The translations under genes and the position numbers were made by a program. A DNA stretch of 64,000 bases. Origin: Vulcanimicrobiota bacterium (lineage in GTDB: Bacteria; Vulcanimicrobiota; Vulcanimicrobiia; Eremiobacterales; Eremiobacteraceae). Below are positions 36,016 through 44,320 of the stretch, piece after piece. The notes under the pieces are model-generated. The model was not told the DNA's origin. It was given only the letters and a program-made list of their open reading frames with translations, and made no database searches. The stretch lies in the NCBI GenBank assembly GCA_013290125.1, contig JABCYQ010000003.1, forward strand, positions 62,001-126,000. Direction: 5' to 3'. Numbering within the stretch: position 1 is the first letter of the stretch; every line of letters begins with the position of its first letter.

Positions 36016-37356
36016 ATGTCGGTTGACCATGTGGTCCTCGTTCACGGATACAGTGTGCGCACTCTCGACGCTTATGCGCAGTTCCCCGCGCTCCTCGCAG
36101 CGGAAGGCTATGCGAACGCGGCAATCGTCCTTTCCGCTTTCAACTCGCTCGACGACGCGATCACCTGCGACGACCTCGCCGTCGCGCTTGAGAATCACGT
36201 TTCCCAGCTCGAGACGCGGTCGAGTGACCCAGTTGATATATCGGCAAGCGCGTTCGTCTGCCATTCGACCGGCGCGATCGTCACGCGGAGGTGGATTCTT
36301 AATCGCTTAGCGGCGGGTAAATCCATTCCATCGCACCTTATCACGATGGCGGGCGCCAACCATGGCTCGACGCTCGCACAGTTGGGCGAGACGATTGCCG
36401 CACATGTGTTTCGCAAAATCAACGGCAACACATCGGTGGGCAGCGGAGTACTCACCGACCTGGACTACGGAAGCACGTTTCTCTTGCGACTCAACCGCGA
36501 ATGGCTCGTTCAGGCCAACGCCGGCTCGCTGGCGCCGCTATATGTGTTCAGCATGGGAGGCGACTCGGTCGGAGACTGGCTCAAGGAAATAATCTGGCAG
36601 ACCAAAGAACCGGGTTCCGACTCGACCGTGCGGATCAGTGGCGCGAATTTGAACTACCGGATCCTCGACGCCGACGCAGGCACAGGATCGCTCGTACCTC
36701 TCGTGCCGAGACAAGAGGTTCCACACCTTGTCCTTCACGGGTACTCCCACACCGGCGCTCTCGGGATCATCGACGCAGTAACGAAGTCGACCGATCCGCC
36801 GTTTGCGGCGCTCCTACAGGCGCTTCTCGTCGAGTCTCCGGCCGAGTACTCCGGAGTCCTGGAAGATTGGCGCAGCCGTACGCAGGCATGGACCACGTCG
36901 TATGCCGATCAGTGCGATTCCACGTTGGTTTTCAGCCTGCGTGACCGTGCCGAGAGGCCGATCAATGATTCGCTGATCGTCCTTGGAGACTCGAGCGGCG
37001 ACGCAGGTGCGATGAGCGCGAGCTTCGTCAACCGGCCGATCCAAAATGAAGCCGTGCATTCTTCTGTTTCATTCTATTTGAATCAGCCGCATTTCGCCGC
37101 GGCTGGATCGCACACGGTCCACATTGAAGCTCGGAGCGGCAGCGACGAAATCGACTACCGAAACGTGGATTACGTTTCGTCGCCTGACATCTGCGCGCTC
37201 GTTATGCCAGTACAGACCACATACGTTAACGTGACCATCGATCGAAATACCGACAAGACTTACGCGCTCTACACGTATGGACCGGATCTCGACACGCGCT
37301 CCGCCTGGCCGCCGTTCCCACCGACGGACCAGATACCGTTTCTACCGAGCGGCTAG
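36016..37356 (+). CDS. Lipase/PGAP1-like alpha/beta hydrolase with C-terminal beta domain
   Basis: 446 residues. The N-terminal 280 residues are an alpha/beta hydrolase of the lipase kind: VVLVHGYSVRTLDAY with oxyanion loop, nucleophile elbow CHSTG (Ser84, with Cys82 in the place of the usual first Gly), MAGANHGSTLAQLG, and a likely base in VPHLVLHGYSHTG. Residues about 300-446 form a beta-rich extension (STLVFSLRDRAERPINDSLI). There is no signal peptide. It likely acts on lipid or ester bonds; the substrate is unknown. GGAGGG lies about 10 bases before the ATG. Confidence 0.8.
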   Translation: MSVDHVVLVHGYSVRTLDAYAQFPALLAAEGYANAAIVLSAFNSLDDAITCDDLAVALENHVSQLETRSSDPVDISASAFVCHSTGAIVTRRWILNRLAAGKSIPSHLITMAGANHGSTLAQLGETIAAHVFRKINGNTSVGSGVLTDLDYGSTFLLRLNREWLVQANAGSLAPLYVFSMGGDSVGDWLKEIIWQTKEPGSDSTVRISGANLNYRILDADAGTGSLVPLVPRQEVPHLVLHGYSHTGALGIIDAVTKSTDPPFAALLQALLVESPAEYSGVLEDWRSRTQAWTTSYADQCDSTLVFSLRDRAERPINDSLIVLGDSSGDAGAMSASFVNRPIQNEAVHSSVSFYLNQPHFAAAGSHTVHIEARSGSDEIDYRNVDYVSSPDICALVMPVQTTYVNVTIDRNTDKTYALYTYGPDLDTRSAWPPFPPTDQIPFLPSG

Positions 37357-37361
37357 AAACC

Positions 37362-37994
37362 GTGTTCCGCGAACAATACTTCCGAACGAGGCTCCTCAAT
37401 TGCTCAGGGTCCGCGAAAGGAGAACCATTGGCCTCGACTTCTGGACTGCTCGCCCTCTTCAAGGAGCTTATCGATTTGCTTCCCGTCGCGCTGATATCAA
37501 AAAATAGCGAAGTACGGACCGAGGTCATCGACGTCGTTTCTGATCTGGCTGACGAGCTGACGAGGGGTCTCGAACTCGCGACGATCCGCCTGCAGGGGGC
37601 AAAACCACTGGATTCCGGACGCGAACTCGTAGAGTACCTGAGGGGCTCTCGGCAAAACCTATTCAGTCTTCACAGCGAGTTTAATATATGCAAGGGCTTG
37701 AGAAATCTACGAGCTAAACAAAAAACACTCTTTGACAAGCCAACGTACGCCGTCGAATTCTCGAATAGAATCCACATCGAGCATCTCCTTTTTGAAATGG
37801 AAAAAGACGAACGGTTGATCTACGACGAACTTGGAAACCTGCTTGAAGGCGCCGAAACACGCGCCCTACTTCTCGAAAAAGGACAACTCGCGGTTTCTGA
37901 TGTGAAGAAATGGATAGCCGGGCAGATCGTAGACCTGAGAACAAAGCAAACTTCGGTGAGGGACCTTGCTCGAGAGTTCATCGCAAGAGTTTAG
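37362..37994 (+). CDS. Helical hypothetical protein, last gene of the hydrolase operon
   Basis: 210 residues from a GTG start 5 bases after the lipase-like gene. It is alpha-helical throughout with charged, coiled-coil-like stretches (LLFEMEKDERLIYDELGNLL, VSDVKKWIAGQIVDLRTKQT). A hydrophobic stretch near residue 35 is too short to be a certain membrane helix. The codon use is more A/T-rich than the genes before it. No family was recognised. Confidence 0.65.
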   Translation: MFREQYFRTRLLNCSGSAKGEPLASTSGLLALFKELIDLLPVALISKNSEVRTEVIDVVSDLADELTRGLELATIRLQGAKPLDSGRELVEYLRGSRQNLFSLHSEFNICKGLRNLRAKQKTLFDKPTYAVEFSNRIHIEHLLFEMEKDERLIYDELGNLLEGAETRALLLEKGQLAVSDVKKWIAGQIVDLRTKQTSVRDLAREFIARV

Positions 37995-38046
37995 CACAGT
38001 TACGGCAACCGAAGGTTTTTACCAATAGCAGCGTCTTTCGAACCTC

Positions 38047-38712
38047 CTAGTTGGTATGCCGCGACTGGTATCGGCGGACTTTCACGCGATTGCCGCACGG
38101 TTGCATCGCGCACCATCTTCTGCTTTGATTCTTGCTCTTGTCGAGGAACAAAAAACCGCAACCGTCTCCGCGGCAGACCTTAATCCGCGAGCCTCCGTCG
38201 GACACTAAGAGTTCGCCGGACTCGAGCACAATCGGCCACACGACTCTCTCGAGATCCTTAGCTGAGCCACCCCACCTCCAGGTAAACGCTCGACCGCTGG
38301 CGACCAATCGGTTGTGCAACGCACTGCCGAGTGCTCTATTCAAAGCCTCCATGTCGGCCGCGGCCGGTCGCCGCCCCCGTGCGACCGCAAGGAAGAGCGA
38401 GTAAAGGCGTTCGCGCAGCTTTATTATCTTACGGAAAGCGCGTCGAGCACTTTCCGGGTTACGTCGCGCATCCAGTTTCAGTTGCGACGCATCCGAGTCA
38501 GAGACCAGCCTCGCACTCCGGCAAAATCGGAGGATGTCCGAGTAATCGTGCAGGTTTTCTCGCGGCGCGCTAGTCCTCCACAGTACCGTATTGACGAAAT
38601 CCAACGCCGCGGTGCCCCCTGCAAAATCGAACACGGGTTGAGGGTTAGCGCTCAAGGAGTATCTTGTAACACCATCGTAAGTGATTTCACCGGTGTTGGC
38701 TTCGCCAGACAA
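38047..38712 (-). CDS. CGNR zinc-finger regulator (ABATE domain)
   Basis: 221 residues. The N-terminal part has the ABATE layout (FDFAGGTAALDFVNTVLWR), and the C-terminus is the CGNR zinc finger: Cys in KVCRGDGCGFLFLDKSKNQS and RRWCAMQPCGNRVKVRRY, giving four Cys ligands and the CGNR motif. Such proteins act as transcription regulators. It starts at a TTG only 37 bases from the divergent DUF1579-like gene and probably controls that pair. Confidence 0.9.
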   Translation of the reverse strand: MSGEANTGEITYDGVTRYSLSANPQPVFDFAGGTAALDFVNTVLWRTSAPRENLHDYSDILRFCRSARLVSDSDASQLKLDARRNPESARRAFRKIIKLRERLYSLFLAVARGRRPAAADMEALNRALGSALHNRLVASGRAFTWRWGGSAKDLERVVWPIVLESGELLVSDGGSRIKVCRGDGCGFLFLDKSKNQSRRWCAMQPCGNRVKVRRYQSRHTN

Positions 38713-38749
38713 AGCGAACGACCTCCGCCGATTCGAATAGAGCGGCTAA

Positions 38750-39289
38750 GTGAGACGATTGCGATCTACGGATTTTGCGGAGGCGCTTATCTCCGATGCG
38801 CCCTCAGCGGAGCTTGGCGATCGCGCAACCGACTTCGATTGGGTGATCGGCGGATGGTCCGCCGTCGTCCGAGATTTCGGGTGCGACGGCTCCGTTTCTG
38901 AGTCGACCGGCGAGTGGTGGTTCTCTTGGATTCTTGAAGGTCGCGCAATTCAAGACATTTGGATCGTGCCACCACGGGTCGATCGTGCCAAGTCTACAAG
39001 AGAATACAACCGTTATGGCACGACGATCCGGTTCTTCGATCCTGGGGAGAAGATGTGGAGAATCCTTTGGGTCAACCCCGTGAGCGGCGTCAAGAGCGAA
39101 CTAGCTGGACGCCGTGAGGGTAACCGGATCGTCCTCGAGGGAACGAGCGGGACCGAGCGCATCCGCTGGTCCTTCAACGACATTAGCGATCAGGCGTTTG
39201 TGTGGCGCGGCGAACACCAGGGCACCGACAAACAATGGGTCGTCGGCGCTGAGTTCGACTTGAAAAGAAAGGCAGATAACAAACCATGA
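38750..39289 (+). CDS. DUF1579-like protein
   Basis: 179 residues from a GTG start. The pattern FDWVIGGWSAVVRDFGCDGS, then EWWFSWILEGRAIQDIWIVP and GTTIRFFDPGEKMWRILWVN is that of a lipocalin-like family related to DUF1579, found as small cytoplasmic proteins. The function is unknown. Its TGA overlaps the ATG of the next gene, so the two are coupled. Confidence 0.75.
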   Translation: MRRLRSTDFAEALISDAPSAELGDRATDFDWVIGGWSAVVRDFGCDGSVSESTGEWWFSWILEGRAIQDIWIVPPRVDRAKSTREYNRYGTTIRFFDPGEKMWRILWVNPVSGVKSELAGRREGNRIVLEGTSGTERIRWSFNDISDQAFVWRGEHQGTDKQWVVGAEFDLKRKADNKP

Positions 39290-39984
39290 ATCATGGTTAC
39301 TTAGGGCCCTTTTGCGATCATCTCGACATGCGCGTGAGAAACCTCGCACAGGCGCGAACTTTCTATGACCCGTTCTGTGCGGCGCTTGGCCTCACGACTA
39401 TCGACGTCGGAGAGGAGTGGATCTGCTATGGGGCGCCGGATTCGACTCTGCCTTTTCTCGCTATCGATGCTGACCCGCAATTCGTCGCAGGTCATAGCCG
39501 CATAGCGCTGCGAGCTTCTTCAAACGCCGATGTCGATCGCATCTCCGAGGTCGCCCGCGTCGCCGGCGCTGGAGTATACGAACCTCCGCAAGCCTGTCCA
39601 GAGTACACGGTCGGCTACTATGCGTCGTTCTTTGAAGATCCCGATGGCAACCGCTATGAGATCTGCTATCGACCTCTTGGACAGACTATAGCCCGTCTCT
39701 GGCGAAGCCGTGTCAAGCCCGGCAGAATGACGGAATATCTCGCCTACGTGGGAGAGACCGGCCTTCATGACTACCTTCGTACGGCCGGCAATCGTGGCGC
39801 GTACATGCTCTCGTCTGCCGACCCCGGCGCAGAAAGCATCATCACACTATCGTTTTGGGACTCGTTTGGGTCTGTAGCGCGCTTCGCGGGCGATGACGTT
39901 AAGCGGGCACGCTATTATCCCGAGGACGAAGATTTTCTCATCGATCCGCCCGACGTGGTTGAGCATTTTGACACGACGTTTTGA
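39286..39984 (+). CDS. VOC domain fused to ABM-type domain
   Basis: 232 residues. Residues 1-130 are a VOC domain (FCDHLDMRVRNLAQARTFYD, SFFEDPDGNRYEICYRP). Residues about 135-232 resemble an antibiotic-biosynthesis-monooxygenase (ABM) ferredoxin-like fold (LWRSRVKPGRMTEYLAYVGE, ESIITLSFWDSFGSVARFAG, RYYPEDEDFLIDPPDVVEHF). The fusion suggests small-molecule oxidation or detoxification; the substrate is unknown. Coupled to the DUF1579-like gene and divergent from the CGNR regulator. Confidence 0.8.
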   Translation: MNHGYLGPFCDHLDMRVRNLAQARTFYDPFCAALGLTTIDVGEEWICYGAPDSTLPFLAIDADPQFVAGHSRIALRASSNADVDRISEVARVAGAGVYEPPQACPEYTVGYYASFFEDPDGNRYEICYRPLGQTIARLWRSRVKPGRMTEYLAYVGETGLHDYLRTAGNRGAYMLSSADPGAESIITLSFWDSFGSVARFAGDDVKRARYYPEDEDFLIDPPDVVEHFDTTF

Positions 39985-39994
39985 CGCTCTTCTG

Positions 39995-41668
39995 TCAGCG
40001 TGACAGCGGAAGCGGCGAACGAGCGACCTGTGCAAGATGCTGATGCACAAATGCGATCGCCATGCTGCCTTCGCCAACGCTGGCTGCCACGCGCTTTGTT
40101 GACCCGGCTCGAACGTCACCCACTGCGAAGATTCCCGGAACGCTGGTCTCTAACAGATATGGGTCGCGTTCGGCGGAACCTTGCTCGCTTCTAATTAGGT
40201 CGCGTCCAGTCAAAACGTAGCCCTGCGCATCTCTTTGGATCTCCGGCGGCAGCCATCCGGTTTCGGCGTCCGCTCCTATCAAAACGAAGAGGGCGTCGGC
40301 ATTCCGCCGAGTCGTCTCCGCGGTCGCGCTATTGGCAACCGAGAGCGCTTCGAGGTGGTCGCCGCCGAAAGCGTCGATAACTTGGGCGCAGGTCTCTACG
40401 TGAACATTCGCTTTCGTCTTCAGCTGCTCAATGAGATAGTACGACATGCTTTTTGACAGCGTGTCGCCCCGCACTAAGAGCGTCACGCAATCGGCAAAAT
40501 TAGAAAAGTTCAGAGCCGCTTGGCCGGCCGAGTTTCCACCGCCCACAAGATAGACGTTCTTGCCTTGCACCGAACTCGCTTCGCCCGGAGCGGCGCCGAA
40601 GTATACGCCCCGACCTCGCAAGCGATCGAGCGACGGAATATCCAGCCGGCGCCACGATACGCCGATCGCCACGATGATCGTCTTTGCGTGCAGGGCATCG
40701 CCTCCGTCGAGGAACAGAGTGCGCGACGGAACATCAAGGCGTTCGACCGTCCGGGTCACCGCTATCTCCGCACCCAGTCGCCTCGCTTGTTGGAGCGCGC
40801 GTGTGGCGAGCTCCGCGCCGGAAATTCCGAACGGAAAACCCAAATAGTTTTCAATCCGCGAAGAAGTGCCGGCCTGCCCACCAGGTGCTTCGCACTCTAG
40901 CAGTACCGTGGTCAGACCTTCTGAGGCACCATACACCGCTGCGGCAAGCCCCGCGGGCCCGCCTCCGACAATCGCGACGTCAAAGGTGGTGCCTTTTGGC
41001 GAAACGCACAATCCTATTGCCTTTGCGATATCCCGAGCGGTCGGGTCCGCGAGCAATGTACCATCCCGCAGTTGCACGATGGGATACTTCTGACCGTTGA
41101 TCGCCTCGCGCGATGATGTCGGGATTTCCGGATCTTCGGGTGTGAACCAATTGAATTCGACAGAACTGCGCGCCAAGAATTCGCGCACTTCATGGCCGGC
41201 ATTGTCATATTGGGGTGCGATGAGCGTGACTGGAGGTTGGGCCGACTCGGCAGCGATCTCCTGAAGGCCTTCCACACGATCCAACGCGGCGGACACAACA
41301 GCTCTAAAGAATTTCGGCGAGGCCGTGGCCACAACGTGAAACTCTTTCGAGTCGATGCGCATCACGCGAGACTGTTGCGTGGCGCGAAAGCTCACGAGGA
41401 ACGGCGAGTCGAGAACGACTGGGACCTCGCCAAACAACTGGCCGGCTTCGCGAGTGGCGATAACGCGTTCCGCGCCATCGACGAACTTCGTTACTTCAAG
41501 CTGGCCTTCCACCAAGACGAAAACCGAGCGCCGCGATTCACCCTCGTAGACGACGTATTCGCCGGGAAGGACGTGAATATCAGCGCTGGTTCTTGCCAGG
41601 TAATCGAGCTCTTTGTCGGCGAGCTCTGAGAAGAGCCCGATCTCGCGTAGACCGTTGCGGCTGAACAT
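39995..41668 (-). CDS. cNMP-binding domain fused to thioredoxin-reductase-like flavoprotein
   Basis: 557 residues in three parts. Residues about 5-125 are a cyclic-nucleotide-binding-type domain (VLPGEYVVYEGESRRSVFVL, AGQLFGEVPVVLDSP). Residues about 145-215 look like a glutaredoxin/thioredoxin-like fold. Residues about 228-540 are a thioredoxin-reductase-type FAD/NAD protein (FDVAIVGGGPAGLAAAVYGA, GGQAGTSSRIENYLGFP, YLVGGGNSAGQAALNFS, SVPGIFAVGDVRAGSTKRVA). No CxxC is present in the reductase part, so it cannot act as a standard thioredoxin reductase. A ligand-controlled NAD(P)H oxidoreductase is plausible. Confidence 0.88.
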   Translation of the reverse strand: MFSRNGLREIGLFSELADKELDYLARTSADIHVLPGEYVVYEGESRRSVFVLVEGQLEVTKFVDGAERVIATREAGQLFGEVPVVLDSPFLVSFRATQQSRVMRIDSKEFHVVATASPKFFRAVVSAALDRVEGLQEIAAESAQPPVTLIAPQYDNAGHEVREFLARSSVEFNWFTPEDPEIPTSSREAINGQKYPIVQLRDGTLLADPTARDIAKAIGLCVSPKGTTFDVAIVGGGPAGLAAAVYGASEGLTTVLLECEAPGGQAGTSSRIENYLGFPFGISGAELATRALQQARRLGAEIAVTRTVERLDVPSRTLFLDGGDALHAKTIIVAIGVSWRRLDIPSLDRLRGRGVYFGAAPGEASSVQGKNVYLVGGGNSAGQAALNFSNFADCVTLLVRGDTLSKSMSYYLIEQLKTKANVHVETCAQVIDAFGGDHLEALSVANSATAETTRRNADALFVLIGADAETGWLPPEIQRDAQGYVLTGRDLIRSEQGSAERDPYLLETSVPGIFAVGDVRAGSTKRVAASVGEGSMAIAFVHQHLAQVARSPLPLSR

Positions 41669-41683
41669 AAATCTAGACGGTTG

Positions 41684-41890
41684 TTATTCTTTTTTCTTTT
41701 CCGGCTCGCCCTTGAGGCCGGCTTTCAGCTTATCCGCAAAGGACTTCAGCCCGGGTCCAAAAGTTTTCTTCGCTTCCTCGAACGCTTTACTCGCCTCTTC
41801 GCCGGCCTTTTGTGCAATGTCGTTGACTTGCTCCCCTACCTTTTCCGCCTTTTTTTCAAAGTCGGACTTATTCTCTTCCATGTCTTCCAA
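41684..41890 (-). CDS. Small charged amphipathic protein, LEA-like
   Basis: 68 residues, nearly all Lys, Glu, Ala and Gly (for example KKAEKVGEQVNDIAQKAGEE), predicted to be a long amphipathic helix as in LEA-type stress proteins. It lies 15 bases upstream of the flavoprotein gene in the same direction, so the two are probably cotranscribed. GGAAGAC occurs just before each of the two possible ATGs (codons 1 and 4), so the start is ambiguous. Confidence 0.65.
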   Translation of the reverse strand: MEDMEENKSDFEKKAEKVGEQVNDIAQKAGEEASKAFEEAKKTFGPGLKSFADKLKAGLKGEPEKKKE

Positions 41891-42012
41891 GCCTCACAAT
41901 CAAGAGGTTACTGGCGGTCGGTGACCGCAGCGCACCACTGCACTATTGTAACATCTAATGACAAGAGCGCGAGCCGAACGAATGTTTGGCGCATGTCCTT
42001 TTTTTCGCGGGT

Positions 42013-42990
42013 TCAGATGCCCGTGGGCTCCATGACGCGGATCGTCGGCACACCGCCGACGTTCTGCAGCGCGAAGTAGACGCGGTGGGACTTCGGGTCG
42101 ACCGCGACCGTATGAGCTTCGTCTGCCAAGAACGCTTTACCGAGAGTCTTGAGCGATTGTCCGTCCTCCTCGAAGACTGCCACGACGCCGCTCTCGGCCG
42201 CGACGTAAAGGCGCCGTAAGCCAGGATCATACGCCAGAACGTCCGGGTCGCTGCCGACGTCGTGCGTCGACAGGATATTCCACGTCTTCAAGTCGACGAC
42301 CAGCAATTTCGCATTACCGTCGCACGCGACGAACGCGAGCCGATGCGGCGTGTCGAGCAGCAGCCCATGATCGTGATCGCAACCGGGCAGCGCGTGCCGC
42401 GCGACGACCTTGCCGGTCTTGGGATCGATCGCCGCGATGTCGTCGCGGGTCTGGACGTCGGAGTAGATGAGACCGTTCACCGGATCGAATTGCGTGTTTC
42501 CGACTTCGCCGCCGAGGTCGATCGTGTCCACGGTCCGGTTCGTGTCGACGTCTACGACCGTGTCTGTACCGCCGTGCTCGTCCGCGACGAATATCCTGTG
42601 CTCCGCCGGGACGTAAGCGATCCCGTCGGGGTAGTCACCGCCTGCCGTGCGCGCGACTATTTGCCGTGTGCCCTCATCGATTGCCGCGACTTGGTTTGAG
42701 CCCGTCGCGGAAACGTAGAGCCGATCCAGATTGAACGCGATGACTTCGTCCGCCCCGAGATATGCGATGTACAACATCCGTCTGACGGGGTCGATCGATT
42801 CGTAGTCCATGCGCGGAGTCTGGCCCGCGAAAACTTTTCCCGCTGGCCGAGTTGGCACGTCCGCGAGCAATCGAAGCGGTAGCGGCAGATCGGCGGCTTG
42901 CGTCGGCGGTCGCAATGCCAAAGCTGTCAACACACCAAAGGCGATAAATGCTCCAACGGCGAGGAATGACAACTGGCTGGCGTGCCGCAT
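42013..42990 (-). CDS. Exported YncE-like beta-propeller protein
   Basis: 325 residues with a signal peptide (hydrophobic about 9-27, cleavage near QAA). It repeats YncE-type seven-bladed propeller motifs: LYVSATGSNQVAAIDEGTRQ, FVADEHGGTDTVVDVDTNRT, LLVVDLKTWNILSTHDVGSD and LYVAAESGVVAVFEEDGQ. Such proteins are periplasmic and of uncertain role. It is transcribed divergently from chrA, 100 bases away. Confidence 0.85.
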   Translation of the reverse strand: MRHASQLSFLAVGAFIAFGVLTALALRPPTQAADLPLPLRLLADVPTRPAGKVFAGQTPRMDYESIDPVRRMLYIAYLGADEVIAFNLDRLYVSATGSNQVAAIDEGTRQIVARTAGGDYPDGIAYVPAEHRIFVADEHGGTDTVVDVDTNRTVDTIDLGGEVGNTQFDPVNGLIYSDVQTRDDIAAIDPKTGKVVARHALPGCDHDHGLLLDTPHRLAFVACDGNAKLLVVDLKTWNILSTHDVGSDPDVLAYDPGLRRLYVAAESGVVAVFEEDGQSLKTLGKAFLADEAHTVAVDPKSHRVYFALQNVGGVPTIRVMEPTGI

Positions 42991-43007
42991 CTGTGTCGTT
43001 CCGATGC

Positions 43008-43037
43008 TTGACTAAATATGCGCGCGATACATATAAT
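43008..43037 (+). promoter_or_regulatory. Sigma-70-type promoter of the chrA-like gene
   Basis: TTGACT (43008-43013), an 18-base gap and a perfect TATAAT (43032-43037), 53 bases before the ATG at 43091. It faces the chromate transporter gene. Confidence 0.7.
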
Positions 43038-43090
43038 GACGTGCGACGCGGCCCGACCGCATTCATTCACGCCAGATCGGAAGCGCGCCT

Positions 43091-44320
43091 ATGGAAGCGG
43101 ATGTAGTACCAGCGGCACCGGCTGACGATCAGCCGAAGCCCGGCGTCATCGACATCGGACTGTATTTCCTGCGACTCGGTGCGATGGGGTTCGGCGGACC
43201 CGTGGCGCTGGCGAACTACATGCGCGTCGATTTAACCGAGAATCGTCGCTGGCTCACGCGCCAAGAGTACGACGAAGGCCTTGCGATAGCGACGGCGTGT
43301 CCAGGTCCGCTTGCGTATCAGCTCGGCATTTACTGCGGGTACATATTGCAAGGGCTCTTGGGCGCGCTCACCGCTGCCGTGACGTTCGGCGTCGCACCGT
43401 TCATCATCGTCGTGACGGCCGGTTATTTCTACGTCAAATACGCGAACGCATGGGAAGTCCGCGCGCTCTTCTACGGCATCGGACCCGTCGTGGTCGTGCT
43501 CATCGTCAAGGCGTGCTGGAACCTCGCGCAAAAGACGATTCGCGCCGACAAGCTCGCATGGGCGATCGCCGCGATCGCATGTGCGACGACGCTGATCGTG
43601 CAGAAGGAATTGACGGTCATCTTTCTCGCGGCCGGCCTGCTCGGCATAATAGTTTTCGCAAAGGGGCCGGCGAAAGCTGACGGAGCTCAGCCCGTTTTGA
43701 GTGAGAAGTCCACATCGACGCCTGCGGTCGCTCCGTTTTTCGGCCTTGTCGTCGCGGCAGGCGCGAACTCGGCGATGACGCTGAAGCTATTCCTCTTCTT
43801 CTTCAGAACGGGGCTCCTCGTATTCGGCAGTGGCCTCGTGATCGTGCCGTTCCTCAAGACATACATCGTCGACCAATATCACTGGTTGAACCAGCAGCAG
43901 TTTCTGGACTCGGTCGCTATCGGCATGATGACTCCTGGGCCCGTCGTGATCACGGCGACCTTCGTGGGCTACCTGCTGAGCGGATTCGGCGGCGCCTTAG
44001 CAGCGACCGTGGGGATATTCTCGCCTTCGTTCTTGTTCACGGTCATCGGAACGCCGCTACTACGACGCTATCGATCCAACGCGCGCTTACAAGGCTTCGT
44101 GCGCGGCGTGTCGGTCGCGGTCGTGGGCGTTCTCGTCGGCACGTCCTACCTCGTGGGAAGGACGGCGATCGGCGACGCGCTCACGATCTCGGTCGCGGTG
44201 GCGGCATCAGTAACGGCCCTCTACGCGAAGAAGGTCCCAGATCCGGTTTTGGTCGCGAGCGGCGCGGTCATCGGGCTGGTCGCCTATCCGCTTTTAAGGC
44301 CGGGCTGGTTGCTGCACTAG
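43091..44320 (+). CDS. chrA: Chromate transporter, ChrA (CHR) family
   Basis: 409 residues with two homologous halves of about six spans each, as in full-length ChrA. Both halves show the family motifs: FLRLGAMGFGGPVALANYMR and GLAIATACPGPLAYQLGIYC in the first, FFRTGLLVFGSGLVIVPFLK and DSVAIGMMTPGPVVITATFV in the second. Members export chromate from the cytoplasm in characterised bacteria; specificity here is assumed from the family. A good promoter lies 53 bases upstream. Its stop shares CTAG with the convergent downstream gene. Confidence 0.92.
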   Translation: MEADVVPAAPADDQPKPGVIDIGLYFLRLGAMGFGGPVALANYMRVDLTENRRWLTRQEYDEGLAIATACPGPLAYQLGIYCGYILQGLLGALTAAVTFGVAPFIIVVTAGYFYVKYANAWEVRALFYGIGPVVVVLIVKACWNLAQKTIRADKLAWAIAAIACATTLIVQKELTVIFLAAGLLGIIVFAKGPAKADGAQPVLSEKSTSTPAVAPFFGLVVAAGANSAMTLKLFLFFFRTGLLVFGSGLVIVPFLKTYIVDQYHWLNQQQFLDSVAIGMMTPGPVVITATFVGYLLSGFGGALAATVGIFSPSFLFTVIGTPLLRRYRSNARLQGFVRGVSVAVVGVLVGTSYLVGRTAIGDALTISVAVAASVTALYAKKVPDPVLVASGAVIGLVAYPLLRPGWLLH

